Positions 7,812-15,934 of a stretch of DNA of 26,810 bases are shown here, piece after piece. Location of the stretch: the NCBI GenBank assembly GCA_963624975.1, contig CAVFRF010000052.1, positions 1-26,810 on the forward strand, given 5' to 3'. The stretch is from CAVLCC01 sp963624975. GTDB lineage: Bacteria; Actinomycetota; Coriobacteriia; Coriobacteriales; CADBOM01. How positions within the stretch are numbered: position 1 is the first letter of the stretch; each line of letters begins with the position of its first letter. The translations under genes and the position numbers were made by a program. The notes beneath the pieces are model-generated. The model worked only from the letters and a program-made list of their open reading frames with translations. It was not told the origin of the DNA and did no database searches.

Positions 7812-9286
7812 GTTCAACCGAGTCCAACAAGCGCGAGCCGCGACAGGGCGTTCAGCGCGGCAGGCAACGGCAGCAATCGCAGCACAACGGGCAGCAGCAC
7901 GGCAACGGCAAGGGCGCAAACGGCCAGCAGAACTCCAGCAGGCAGCGCAAGCCGCGCAGACAGCACCAGGCTTCCAACTCGCAGCGCGAGCAGATAGCCC
8001 CGCAGGTCACGCGCGAGGAGCTGGCCAAGCTCAAGGTCGTGGACCTCAAGGCCAAGGCCGCCGAGCTTGAGGTCGAGGTGCCCAAGGGCACCAAGAAGGA
8101 CCAGCTCATCGACATCGTGTTCGAGGCTCTGGCCAAGGCCGAGGGCTTCGTGGACTGCGAGGGCGTGCTGGACCTGTTCTCCGACGGCTACGGCTTTCTC
8201 CGCACGGGAGGCTACCTGCCCTCCGAGAACGACGTGTACGTGGGCGTGTCGACCATCAAGCGCAACGGGCTTCGCAAGGGCGACTGGATCTGCGGCCAGG
8301 CCCGCCCCGGGCGCGAGAACGACAAGTACGGCGCCCTGCATCGCATCGACTCCGTCAACGGCCTTCCGCTCGACCAGGTGAAGGGCCGCTGCAAGTTCGG
8401 CGAGCTTACCCCCGTCTATCCCGACGAGCGCCTGGTGCTCGAGCATGGGCAGAACACCATCACATCGCGCACGATCGACCTGGTGGCGCCCATCGGCAAG
8501 GGTCAGCGCGGCCTCATCGTGTCGCCGCCCAAGGCCGGCAAGACCACGATTCTCAAAGACATAGCAGCTTCCATCACCGCCAACAACCCCGACGTGCACC
8601 TCATGTGCCTGCTCGTGGACGAGAGGCCCGAGGAGGTTACCGACATGGAGCGTTCCATCCATGGAGAGGTGATCTCGTCGACGTTCGACATGCCGTCCGA
8701 AAACCACATCGCGGTGTCTGAGCTGGTGATCGAGAGGGCCAAGCGCCTCGTGGAGACCGGCAAAGACGTGGTGATCCTGCTCGATTCCATCACGCGCCTC
8801 GCCCGCGCCTACAACCTGGCGCAGCCGGCATCGGGCCGCGTGCTCTCCGGCGGCGTGGACTCCACGGCGCTCTATCCGCCCAAGAGGTTCCTGGGCGCGG
8901 CGCGCAACATCGAGAACGGCGGATCGCTCACCATCCTGGCCAGCGCACTGATCGACACCGGCTCCAAGATGGACGAGGTGATCTTCGAGGAGTTCAAGGG
9001 CACCGGCAACATGGAGCTCAAGCTCGACCGCAACCTGGCCGATCGCAGGATCTTCCCCGCAATCGACCCGGTGTCGTCGGGCACCCGCCGCGACGAGCTG
9101 CTCATCGACCCGCAGCTGGCTCCGCTCATCTGGGGCGTGAGGCGCGTGCTGGCCAACCTCAACAACACCGAGCGCTCGATGGAGATGCTCATCAAGAGCC
9201 TCAAGCAAACCAAGACAAACGAGGAGTTCCTCATGCGCACCGCCAAGAAGGCTCAGGAGCGCAGCGGGAGCGGCTTGGAGCTGTAA
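7808..9286 (+). CDS. rho: Transcription termination factor Rho
   Basis: Rho is the hexameric RNA helicase that ends transcription at unstructured C-rich sites. The 492-residue product starts at ATG 7808, overlapping the aldolase stop by four bases. Residues 1 to about 65 form a Gln/Arg/Asn-rich, apparently disordered extension absent from E. coli Rho (419 aa). Then come the helical N-terminal domain (about 69-110), the cold-shock-like primary RNA-binding domain (about 115-190, with DLFSDGYGFLR), and the RecA-like ATPase. Walker A is SPPKAGKTT (about 239-247), the catalytic-glutamate region is LVDERPEEV, the Q-loop region is LSGGVDS, and the arginine-finger segment is GAARNIENGGSLT. The C-terminus is complete. 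The polar extension is common in actinobacterial Rho and is thought to add RNA contacts. Confidence 0.98.
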   Translation: MSSTESNKREPRQGVQRGRQRQQSQHNGQQHGNGKGANGQQNSSRQRKPRRQHQASNSQREQIAPQVTREELAKLKVVDLKAKAAELEVEVPKGTKKDQLIDIVFEALAKAEGFVDCEGVLDLFSDGYGFLRTGGYLPSENDVYVGVSTIKRNGLRKGDWICGQARPGRENDKYGALHRIDSVNGLPLDQVKGRCKFGELTPVYPDERLVLEHGQNTITSRTIDLVAPIGKGQRGLIVSPPKAGKTTILKDIAASITANNPDVHLMCLLVDERPEEVTDMERSIHGEVISSTFDMPSENHIAVSELVIERAKRLVETGKDVVILLDSITRLARAYNLAQPASGRVLSGGVDSTALYPPKRFLGAARNIENGGSLTILASALIDTGSKMDEVIFEEFKGTGNMELKLDRNLADRRIFPAIDPVSSGTRRDELLIDPQLAPLIWGVRRVLANLNNTERSMEMLIKSLKQTKTNEEFLMRTAKKAQERSGSGLEL

Positions 9287-9355
9287 CCCCTCGGGGCGCT
9301 CTTGAGAGCCACTCTTAGGAGCCGAAAAAAGTTTGACCGCTCGCCGCCATGGCGA

Positions 9356-9383
9356 TTGCAAAAAAATGTGTGCGTAATAGAAT
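9356..9383 (+). promoter_or_regulatory. tRNA-Lys promoter
   Basis: TTGCAA (9356-9361) and TAGAAT (9378-9383) with a 16-base spacer lie just upstream of the tRNA. The predicted start falls at about 9390, the first base of the mature tRNA, suggesting little or no 5' leader. TAATAG at 9375-9380 is an alternative -10. Confidence 0.6.
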
Positions 9384-9389
9384 GCTTTT

Positions 9390-9465
9390 GGGCCGTTAGC
9401 TCAGATGGTAGAGCAGGGGACTCTTAATCCCAAGGTCAGGGGTTCGACCCCCCTACGGCCTACCA
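9390..9465 (+). tRNA. tRNA-Lys (anticodon CTT)
   Basis: The 76-base gene folds as a full cloverleaf. The acceptor is GGGCCGT against ACGGCCT (first pair G-U), the D-arm is GCTC/GAGC, the anticodon loop is CTCTTAA with CTT, and the T-arm is AGGGG-TTCGACC-CCCCT. The discriminator is A and CCA is encoded. It reads AAG (and possibly AAA by modification elsewhere), in keeping with the AAG-rich codon use of the neighbouring genes. The outer pair of the anticodon stem is a G-A mismatch. It is a single tRNA, not part of a cluster in this window. Confidence 0.97.
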
Positions 9466-9479
9466 GTCGTAATTGGAAT

Positions 9480-9511
9480 CAGCCTCCGCGAGAGCGGGGG
9501 CTGATTTGCTT
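9480..9511 (+). terminator. Terminator of tRNA-Lys
   Basis: CAGCCtCCGC-gaga-GCGGgGGCTG forms a stable stem followed by ATTTGCTTT. It lies 15 bases after the tRNA and before the metallophosphoesterase. Confidence 0.8.
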
Positions 9512-9588
9512 TGGGGCACTTTTCGAAAATCCTGGCTCGAGCCGGGCACTTTCCATGGGCCTCTCGGGCAAAACGCAGGAAGGCTTTC

Positions 9589-10131
9589 GTGAACAGGATC
9601 TTCTTCACCTCAGATCTGCACCTTGGCGATGCGCACATGATCGGCAAGCTGAGCCGGCCGTTTGGCTCCGTGGAGGAGATGAACGCCAAGCTGGTGGAAA
9701 ACATCAACTCCGTGGTGGAACCCGACGACGTGCTGTTCGTGCTGGGCGACGTTTCGCATCGCATAGGGCGCGACCTGTCGGCAAGCCTCGTGCGCGGCAT
9801 CGAGTGCAAGCACATGCACCTGCTCAAGGGCAACAACGACAAGGACTACTCGGGGATGGGGCTGTTCGAGTCCATCGAGGACTACCGCGAGCTCAAGTAC
9901 GGCCCCGACAACAGGCGCTTCTGCCTCTTTCACTTCCCGATCCGCAACTGGGCGGGGCAGCGCGGCGGCTCGGTGCAGCTGCACGGCCACATCCACTCCA
10001 AGGGCGACAAGTACAACATGCGCAACTTCTCGCGCAAGCAGTGGCAGTACGACGTGGGCGTGGATGCCAACGACTACCGTCCGGTGAGCATCGATCGCAT
10101 TTTGGAGCTGATAGCCGAGCACGACGGCTAG
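9589..10131 (+). CDS. Metallophosphoesterase, calcineurin-like
   Basis: The 180-residue cytosolic protein is a small stand-alone calcineurin-like phosphoesterase. All metal-binding blocks are visible: SDLHLGD (D-x-H, about 8-14), LGDVSHR (GD block), KGNNDKD (GNxD block, with Asn where His is commonest), LFHFP, and HGHIHSKG (GHxH block). The GTG start at 9589 was chosen because AGGAAGG lies at correct spacing and the fold begins at once (MNRIFFTSD); a longer frame from 9511 runs back into the tRNA terminator. Relatives cleave phosphodiesters, cyclic nucleotides or nucleotide phosphates, and the substrate here is unknown. It sits between the tRNA terminator and the convergent antiporter gene, so it is probably monocistronic. 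Confidence 0.87.
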   Translation: MNRIFFTSDLHLGDAHMIGKLSRPFGSVEEMNAKLVENINSVVEPDDVLFVLGDVSHRIGRDLSASLVRGIECKHMHLLKGNNDKDYSGMGLFESIEDYRELKYGPDNRRFCLFHFPIRNWAGQRGGSVQLHGHIHSKGDKYNMRNFSRKQWQYDVGVDANDYRPVSIDRILELIAEHDG

Positions 10132-10156
10132 CGAGCGCGGGGTGCGGGGCAGCCGT

Positions 10157-10170
10157 GCGGGCGCGCCCGC
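10157..10170. terminator. GC palindrome between convergent genes
   Basis: GCGGGCGCGCCCGC is a perfect 14-base palindrome in the 45-base gap between the stops of the phosphoesterase and the antiporter. It could stall polymerase from both sides, but there is no T-run, so its role as a terminator is uncertain. Confidence 0.3.
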
Positions 10171-10176
10171 GAAACG

Positions 10177-12324
10177 CTACAGCTCCGGGTCGAGGTCCAC
10201 CATCATCAGGTAGATGTTGTCGCGTAGCAGCTTGGCCGCGCCTCTCGAGATCTGACCTTCCTCCTGGAGCTTGGCCACCTCGTCTAGCTCGAGGTTGTAG
10301 GCGTTGCGCTCCAGCTCCATCAGGTCGGGCGTCTTGCGGGCGAAGGCCGCCACGTTGAACGGCGACACCGACACGCCCTCCACGCTCGACTGGTGGGCCA
10401 TGAGCCTCTCGCGGATCACGTTGTCGTCCACTGTGGGGTCGCCGTCGCCCAGCAAGCTCTCGAGGAAGTCCACCGCCTTCTGCTCGAGCATCATGCGCAC
10501 GTTCACCTTGGGGTGCGCCACCGGGTAGCCCAGGAACCTCTTGGCCACGTTGAGCGAGTAGCTTGCCAGCAGCTTGCATGCCGACGGGATGTGCAGCAGC
10601 ACGGCGGCAATGGCCTGCCCGTAGCTGTTCTTGTGGGTGAGCAGCCTTCTGGCCTTGGCGATGCGCAGCATGTTGCGGGTGATCTCCATCTCGGGCGCGA
10701 TCTTGGCCGCCTCGATGGACTTGAGCTCGGCCATCTGCACGTCCAGCACCCTGAGCCTCAGGGCCACAGTCTGCTCGGAATCGATGTCCCACTCGGTGCG
10801 GATCCTGTTGATGCGCCCGTTGTAGGCCAGCACCACGCTGCGAAGCGCCGCCGCGTTGTAATTGTCGCTGCTGTCCAGCAGATGCTTGATCACGCGGTTG
10901 AGCACGCCGATCTTTATCTCGGCGATGTCTTCGTCGGACTCCGGCAGCCCGCTTGCGGGGCTGTCTTCCGATGCGGGCGCCAGCACGGGCAGGAAGAAGT
11001 TGGCCAGCAGCAGCGTGCAGAAGATCACCCCCGAAGCCAGAAAGATCAGCAGCTCGCGGTGGGGAAACGCTTCGCCCGAGGCCAGCAGGTAGGGAATCGA
11101 CATCACGATGGAGAGCGTCACCGCGCCCTTCGCCCCGCCCAGCGTGGTGATGAGTGCGTGCCGCACGATGGGGAAGCGCGACACAGGCAGCTCGTCGTCG
11201 GTTTCCTCGTCGTCGGAGGGCATCTCCTTGAGCAGCAGCGGGTCGTACATAGTGCTGTTCAGCGCGGCAAGCTCGCGCTCCTTCTTGGCGCGCATCTTCT
11301 TGCCATGCTCCCACTTCTCGCCCACGTACACCCAGACGAACCTCACGCCCACCACCACGGCGGTGAGCACCAGCACCAGCGCGATGAGCGTCTCGTTGGT
11401 GATGGCCGCGTCGGTCCATTGGCGGTACACGATCTGCGGCAGCTGCATGCCCAGCAGCACGAACACTATGCCCTCGAGCAGGTAGCGGATCGTGCTCGAC
11501 ACCGTGGACGCCGCGATGCCGAACTTGGCCGAGGCCGGCCCCATCACCTTCTTGTTGTATCCGCTGAGCACCAGGCCCGCAGCCACCACGGCGAGGATTC
11601 CGCTCACGTGGATCTCGTCGGACACGAAGAAGATGAGGAACGGGATCATGATCTCGAACGCAACGTCGAAGGCCAGCGTGTCCATGCCGCGTTCGTGGAA
11701 CAGGGTCTGCAGCCTGTGGATGGCCATGGCCAGCACGATGCCGGTGAGGATGCCCCCGAAGAACTCAACGACGAAGCTCGCCGAGGCGTCGATGAAGGAG
11801 AATTCGCCGGCTACGGCAGCCGTGACCGCGAACTGGAACGCCACGATGCCCGACGCGTCGTTCAGGAGCGCCTCGCCCTGGAGGATGGAGTCCTCCTTGC
11901 GTCCAAGCTCGGCGGACGACTTGAGCGACGTGACCGCCACGGCGTCGGTGGGGCCGAGCGCCGCGCCCATCGCGCATGCGGCGGCAAGCGACGTGGCCGG
12001 CACCAGCAGGTAGGTGGCGCATCCAACGGCCAGCATGATGGCTATCACGAGGCCTATGGCCAGCGAGAGGATGCGGCGGCGGTTCTTCCACAGGGCGATC
12101 TTGTTGGCCTCGCGGGCCTCGAAGTACAGCAGCGGCGCGATGAACAGCAGCAGGAACATGTCGGGGTCGATCTGGGGCACGTTGTAGTGCAAGGCCGTGA
12201 CCGAGAGCAGCACGCCCATGGCGATCTGCACGAGCGGCGACGATATCTTGGGAACCAGTCTGCCGACGATCGAGGACACGAGCACGGCTCCGGTCATCAC
12301 GAGAACGATTTCCAAAGTTTGCAA
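10177..12324 (-). CDS. CPA1-family Na+/H+ antiporter (NhaP/NhaG-like)
   Basis: The 715-residue membrane protein exchanges Na+ (or K+) for H+. About 12 hydrophobic helices fill residues 1-310 and 375-430. The CPA1 signatures are present: FIAPLLYFEA in the early part, GAALGPTDAVAV in helix five and GEALLNDASGIVAF in helix six, with the Asn-Asp pair typical of electroneutral exchangers. A charged cytosolic insert (about 325-370) splits the membrane part. The last 260 or so residues form a soluble, helical, charged domain, probably regulatory. Translation starts at TTG 12324 behind AGGAG nine bases upstream. The gene follows nadE on the same strand after 49 bases and is probably co-transcribed. 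A second, unrelated antiporter, NhaA, lies at 19.2 kb. The ion cannot be fixed by sequence. Confidence 0.92.
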   Translation of the reverse strand: MQTLEIVLVMTGAVLVSSIVGRLVPKISSPLVQIAMGVLLSVTALHYNVPQIDPDMFLLLFIAPLLYFEAREANKIALWKNRRRILSLAIGLVIAIMLAVGCATYLLVPATSLAAACAMGAALGPTDAVAVTSLKSSAELGRKEDSILQGEALLNDASGIVAFQFAVTAAVAGEFSFIDASASFVVEFFGGILTGIVLAMAIHRLQTLFHERGMDTLAFDVAFEIMIPFLIFFVSDEIHVSGILAVVAAGLVLSGYNKKVMGPASAKFGIAASTVSSTIRYLLEGIVFVLLGMQLPQIVYRQWTDAAITNETLIALVLVLTAVVVGVRFVWVYVGEKWEHGKKMRAKKERELAALNSTMYDPLLLKEMPSDDEETDDELPVSRFPIVRHALITTLGGAKGAVTLSIVMSIPYLLASGEAFPHRELLIFLASGVIFCTLLLANFFLPVLAPASEDSPASGLPESDEDIAEIKIGVLNRVIKHLLDSSDNYNAAALRSVVLAYNGRINRIRTEWDIDSEQTVALRLRVLDVQMAELKSIEAAKIAPEMEITRNMLRIAKARRLLTHKNSYGQAIAAVLLHIPSACKLLASYSLNVAKRFLGYPVAHPKVNVRMMLEQKAVDFLESLLGDGDPTVDDNVIRERLMAHQSSVEGVSVSPFNVAAFARKTPDLMELERNAYNLELDEVAKLQEEGQISRGAAKLLRDNIYLMMVDLDPEL

Positions 12325-12373
12325 TCTATCTTGCTCCTAAATGTCTCAGGGCCGGCCGCTTGTCCGGCAGCTG

Positions 12374-14299
12374 CTATTCCAGGTCTTCCAGCTCGTCGAG
12401 CCAGATTCGCGCGCATGCATCGCTGGGCATGCGCAGGTCGCCGCGTGGCGACACCGCCACCGAGCCCACCTTGGGGCCGTCGGGCAGACACGAGCGCTTG
12501 AACTGCTGCGAGAAGAACCTCGAGTAGAAGCGCTTGAGCCATTTGAGGATGGTGGCCTCGTCGTACTTGTCCGCGAAGGCCGCCTTGGCCACCCTGTAGA
12601 CCTTCGCGGGCGGGAACCCGGCCCTGAGCATGTAGTAGAGGAAGAAGTCGTGCAGCTCGTATGGCCCCACAAGCTCCTCCGTCTTCTGCGAGATGCCGTC
12701 GGCCGTGGGCGGAAGCAGCTCGGGGCTCACCGGGGTGTCAAGCACGTCTTGCAGCACCTCTGCAAGCTGCGGGTCGCCGCAGGTGGCCGCGTGATGCGCC
12801 ACTAGGTGCCGCACCAGCGTCTTGGGGATGGAGCTGTTCACCGCGTACATCGACATGTGGTCGCCGTTGTAGGTTGCCCAGCCCAGCGCCAGCTCGGAAA
12901 GGTCGCCGGTGCCCACCACGAAGCCGCCCATCTGGTTGGCGAGGTCCATGAGCACCTGCGTGCGCTCCCTGGCCTGGGCATTCTCGTAGGTCACGTCGTG
13001 CGTGTCGAGGTCGTGGCCAATGTCGGCCAGATGCACTGTGACGGCTTGCCTTATGTCGACCTTGCGAAGCGTGGCCCCGATGCGCCGCGCCATGAGGCAC
13101 GCGTTGTCGAACGTGCGGCCCGTGGTGCCGAAGCACGGCATGGTGGCCGCGCATATGCCCTCGCGTGCCATGCCCAGCCGGTCGAAAGCCCTTGCCGCCA
13201 CGAGCAGCGCCAGCGTGGAGTCCAAGCCGCCCGACACTCCAACAACGGCGCAGCGGCTGCGCGTATGCTCGAGGCGCTTGGCCAGTCCCGCCGCCTGTAT
13301 CTCGAGGATCTCCTCGCAGCGCTCGTCGCGGTCGCGCGAGTCACCCGGCACGAAGGGCATGGGGTCGAAGGCGCGCTCGAGCTGCGTCTCGCGCATCTCG
13401 AGGTCGAAGCCCACCACCGTGTAGCCGCCCGCGTCCTGCGGCGGGTAGGTGCTCATCCTGCGGCGCTCCGACACGAGCCTGTCCACGTCGATGTCGGCCG
13501 TGGCGAAGCTGCTGCCGTGCGCGAAGCGCGGGCCTTCCGTCAGCATCGTGCCGTTCTCGGCCACGAGGCCCTGCCCGCCGAACACCACGTCGGTGGTGGA
13601 CTCGCCCGTGCCCGCGTTGGAATAGGCGTAGGCGCACACGAGCCTGGCCGACTGCTGGCTCACCAGCATCTTGCGGTAGGCGTTCTTGCCCACCACCTCG
13701 TTGCTGGCCGAGAGGTTGGCCACGAGCGTGGCGCCTGCCAGCGCATGCCGCACGCTGGGCGGGTCGGGGGCCCACAGGTCCTCGCAGATCTCGACGGCCA
13801 CCTTGAGCCGCGGCATCTGGTTGCACTCGAGGACGATGCTGGTGGAGAAAGGCACGTCGCGCCCGTCCCAATGGATGGCGCTCGCGGCTGCTGCGCCCGC
13901 GCCCGACGCGAAATGCCGCGTCTCGTAGAACTCGTTGTAGGAGGGGATGCTGCTCTTGGGCACGAACGCCAGCACCTCGCCGTGGCACATGGCGGCTGCC
14001 ACGTTGTAGAGCTTGCCGCCGTGCTCGAGGGGAAGGCCCGCCAGCACCAGCGCGTCCGCATCGGCCGTGGCGTGCGCCAATTCGCGCAGCGCGTCGCGCG
14101 CCGAGGAGAGAAGCCCGTCTTGCAGGAATAGGTCGCCGCATGTGTACCCGGTGAGGCAAAGCTCCGGCAAGACGCAGACCTTCGCGCCCCGCGAGGCCAT
14201 CTCGTGCACGAGGCCTATGGCAGCCCGGGCGTTGCCCTTGCAGTCGGCGACGGCAACTTTCGGGGCGCCAACCGCTATCTTCACGAAACCCTGGTACAT
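12374..14299 (-). CDS. nadE: Glutamine-dependent NAD+ synthetase
   Basis: NadE makes NAD+ from deamido-NAD+, ATP and glutamine, the last step of NAD synthesis. The 641-residue product has both modules of the long form. The N-terminal nitrilase-fold glutaminase has the catalytic triad Glu46 (VLPELCLTG), Lys115 (FVPKSSIP) and Cys172 (VEICEDLW). The C-terminal synthetase has the PP-loop SGGLDS (about 356-361), and the GTGDLSE and NGDHMSMY segments. ATG 14299 follows GAGGCGG and begins just before the nitrilase domain; the frame further upstream is not protein-like. The length and triad spacing match the Mycobacterium enzyme. It is the first gene of a minus-strand pair with the Na+/H+ antiporter and diverges from the bactofilin-like gene. 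Confidence 0.97.
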   Translation of the reverse strand: MYQGFVKIAVGAPKVAVADCKGNARAAIGLVHEMASRGAKVCVLPELCLTGYTCGDLFLQDGLLSSARDALRELAHATADADALVLAGLPLEHGGKLYNVAAAMCHGEVLAFVPKSSIPSYNEFYETRHFASGAGAAAASAIHWDGRDVPFSTSIVLECNQMPRLKVAVEICEDLWAPDPPSVRHALAGATLVANLSASNEVVGKNAYRKMLVSQQSARLVCAYAYSNAGTGESTTDVVFGGQGLVAENGTMLTEGPRFAHGSSFATADIDVDRLVSERRRMSTYPPQDAGGYTVVGFDLEMRETQLERAFDPMPFVPGDSRDRDERCEEILEIQAAGLAKRLEHTRSRCAVVGVSGGLDSTLALLVAARAFDRLGMAREGICAATMPCFGTTGRTFDNACLMARRIGATLRKVDIRQAVTVHLADIGHDLDTHDVTYENAQARERTQVLMDLANQMGGFVVGTGDLSELALGWATYNGDHMSMYAVNSSIPKTLVRHLVAHHAATCGDPQLAEVLQDVLDTPVSPELLPPTADGISQKTEELVGPYELHDFFLYYMLRAGFPPAKVYRVAKAAFADKYDEATILKWLKRFYSRFFSQQFKRSCLPDGPKVGSVAVSPRGDLRMPSDACARIWLDELEDLE

Positions 14300-14685
14300 G
14301 CCGCCTCGCAACCTCCCGATTTCAGATTTATCGCATACGCAAACAATTGTAGAGGAAACGCCCGCGCCGCACACGCCCGCACTATCATTCACCAGAGTAT
14401 TTACATGCCTTTGCGAAGGCATGGCGATGCGTCGGACTGCAGCGGACAGCCGTGGCGGCTCACGTATGCATAGGCTCGTCTGGGAGCCGGCGTGTTGCCA
14501 ACGACCCGCGCTACTGCGAGAATTAGGGACGTGTGGGTTTGGCGCGGGCTTCCCGCACGCTGCTTCGCAAGCACCGTCCGGTGCCCGCAATGGCGGTATC
14601 TGGCAACGCGCCATGTTGCGGCACCAAGCCGCGTTCGCAGGCCCGGCGCAGGAGGGCGCGGGGCCAAGACGATATGGAGGTTGTT
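14300..14685. other. Divergent intergenic region with hairpins
   Basis: This 386-bp gap separates nadE (minus) from the bactofilin-like gene (plus) and should contain both promoters. It holds several small perfect hairpins: CATGCCTT-TGCG-AAGGCATG (14404-14423), GCGGG/CCCGC (14544-14556) and GCACCG-tc-CGGTGC (about 14575-14588). The GATAAA tract on the minus strand near 14325 may be the nadE -10. Long frames crossing it on both strands lack ribosome sites or family features and I regard them as non-coding. Confidence 0.5.
14404..14423. promoter_or_regulatory. Perfect 8-bp stem hairpin upstream of nadE
   Basis: CATGCCTT and AAGGCATG flank a TGCG loop, about 105 bases upstream of the nadE start. 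With no T-run on either side it is not a terminator. As DNA it would be a dyad operator candidate, for example for a NAD-responsive repressor, but I recognise no specific binding motif. Confidence 0.35.
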
Positions 14686-15837
14686 TTGAAGAAGAGAACG
14701 CTTGCCATCGCGATCGCGCTGGTCGCATGCATGCTGCTGGGCGCGGTCTCGGCATACGCGCTTGCGCCCGACACGGCTGGAAACGCGTCGTCGAGCAATG
14801 AGTCGCTGGCGAGCGAGAAGGTGGACTCCGACCTCTTCTGGGCCGGGTACGAAACCACAATCTCGCAGACGGAGGTCGGAGGCGACATCATCGCCGCCGG
14901 CAGCAAGATCGAGGTCCAGCAGTCCACGGTGGCGGGCAACATCAGGGCCGCCGGCCAGACGCTGGTGTTCAACTCCACGCAGATCGCCCGAAACGCCACG
15001 GTGGCCGGCTCTTCGGTGAGCTTCGGCCAGGGCACCAGCGCGGGCGGCGTGTACGTTTTCGCCGAAGATGCCGGGTTCTACGGCACGGCCAGGTATCTGA
15101 GCGTGTCGGCGTCGACGGTGACCATCGACGGCACCATCGAGGGCGATGTGGACGTTAGCGCGGCGAACGTGACGGTTGGCGACAACGCCAAGATCACGGG
15201 CACCCTGCGCGTCACCTCTACCAACCAGCCCAACATCTCCAGCGCTGCCAGCATCGCCGCGCAGGAGCTTTCGGCAAGCGCCGATGCTACCTCGCAGATA
15301 GCCAGCGGGCTTTCCTCGGTATCCGGAGTGGTCTTCGCAATCACGCTGATCTCCACCATCGTGCTCTCGGTGCTCATGGCATGGATCCTCAAGAGGCCGG
15401 TGGCGGCAAGCGCCGAGATGTTCGGCGAGAAGCCCGTGGCCATCCTGCTCGTGGGCCTGTGCTCGCTTGTCGTGGCTCCGATCGCCGCCATCCTGCTCCT
15501 GCTCCTGGGAGTCACGTGGCCGCTGTCGATTGCGATCCTGTGCCTGATCGTGGCGCTCAGCTGCATCTCGCTGCCCTTCACGGCAGCTGCGATGGGCCGC
15601 ATCGCGTTCAAGAAGATGAACCCCATCCTGTCCGCCCTCGTCATGGGCGCCATCGCCGCGGTGCTCTCGATCATACCCGTCGTGGGCACCCTGGTCTCGG
15701 TGTTCGCCACGCTGTTCATGTTCGGCTACTGCACCAAGGCGCTGTTCTCCAGGAACAGGTCCCGTGGCGGCAATGCCGGGCAGGCGATGCCCGTGCAGGG
15801 CGACGGTACCGGCCAAGGCGCCAACCTGGGCGAATAG
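14686..15837 (+). CDS. Secreted bactofilin-like beta-helix protein with C-terminal membrane helices
   Basis: The 383-residue product starts best at TTG 14686: GGAGG (14676-14680) lies five bases upstream, and translation then gives a clean signal peptide (MKKRTLAIAIALVACMLLG, cleavage after AYA near 25). The upstream in-frame ATG 14674 would overlap that ribosome site. Residues 55-190 contain repeated short strands with alternating Gly/Asn/Thr and V-x-I/V patterns (GGDIIAAGSKIEV, AGNIRAAGQTLVF, DGTIEGDVDVS), typical of right-handed beta-helix bactofilin-type polymer-forming domains. Four to five membrane helices follow (from about 210 to 355). The fold therefore probably lies outside the membrane, unlike cytosolic bactofilins. 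Location next to murA and an LCP gene suggests an envelope role. The function is unknown. Confidence 0.82.
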   Translation: MKKRTLAIAIALVACMLLGAVSAYALAPDTAGNASSSNESLASEKVDSDLFWAGYETTISQTEVGGDIIAAGSKIEVQQSTVAGNIRAAGQTLVFNSTQIARNATVAGSSVSFGQGTSAGGVYVFAEDAGFYGTARYLSVSASTVTIDGTIEGDVDVSAANVTVGDNAKITGTLRVTSTNQPNISSAASIAAQELSASADATSQIASGLSSVSGVVFAITLISTIVLSVLMAWILKRPVAASAEMFGEKPVAILLVGLCSLVVAPIAAILLLLLGVTWPLSIAILCLIVALSCISLPFTAAAMGRIAFKKMNPILSALVMGAIAAVLSIIPVVGTLVSVFATLFMFGYCTKALFSRNRSRGGNAGQAMPVQGDGTGQGANLGE

Positions 15838-15847
15838 AAGTTCTATG

Positions 15848-15888
15848 AAAGCCTCCCCGCTGCATGCAGGCGCGCCGGGGAGGCTTTT
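15848..15888 (+). terminator. Intrinsic terminator before murA
   Basis: AAAGCCTCCCCG pairs with CGGGGAGGCTTTT around a 16-base loop, twelve bases after the bactofilin-like stop. The A-run and T-run make it potentially bidirectional. TGCATGCAGG is repeated in the loop and just downstream. Confidence 0.88.
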
Positions 15889-15934
15889 GCATGCAGGAAA
15901 GGCGCGATACGAGTCGAGGGGGGAGACGAAAAGC

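Noticed and set aside
10393..12501. Long plus-strand frame of about 700 codons over the antiporter
   Set aside because: It is the antisense shadow of the CPA1 antiporter: His/Arg/Gly-rich, no family motif, no ribosome site. High GC at third positions creates such open frames.
14300..14860. N-terminal extension of nadE
   Set aside because: The frame stays open but the extra residues are Pro/Ser/Arg/Cys-rich without similarity, and ATG 14299 has a good ribosome site and begins the nitrilase domain.
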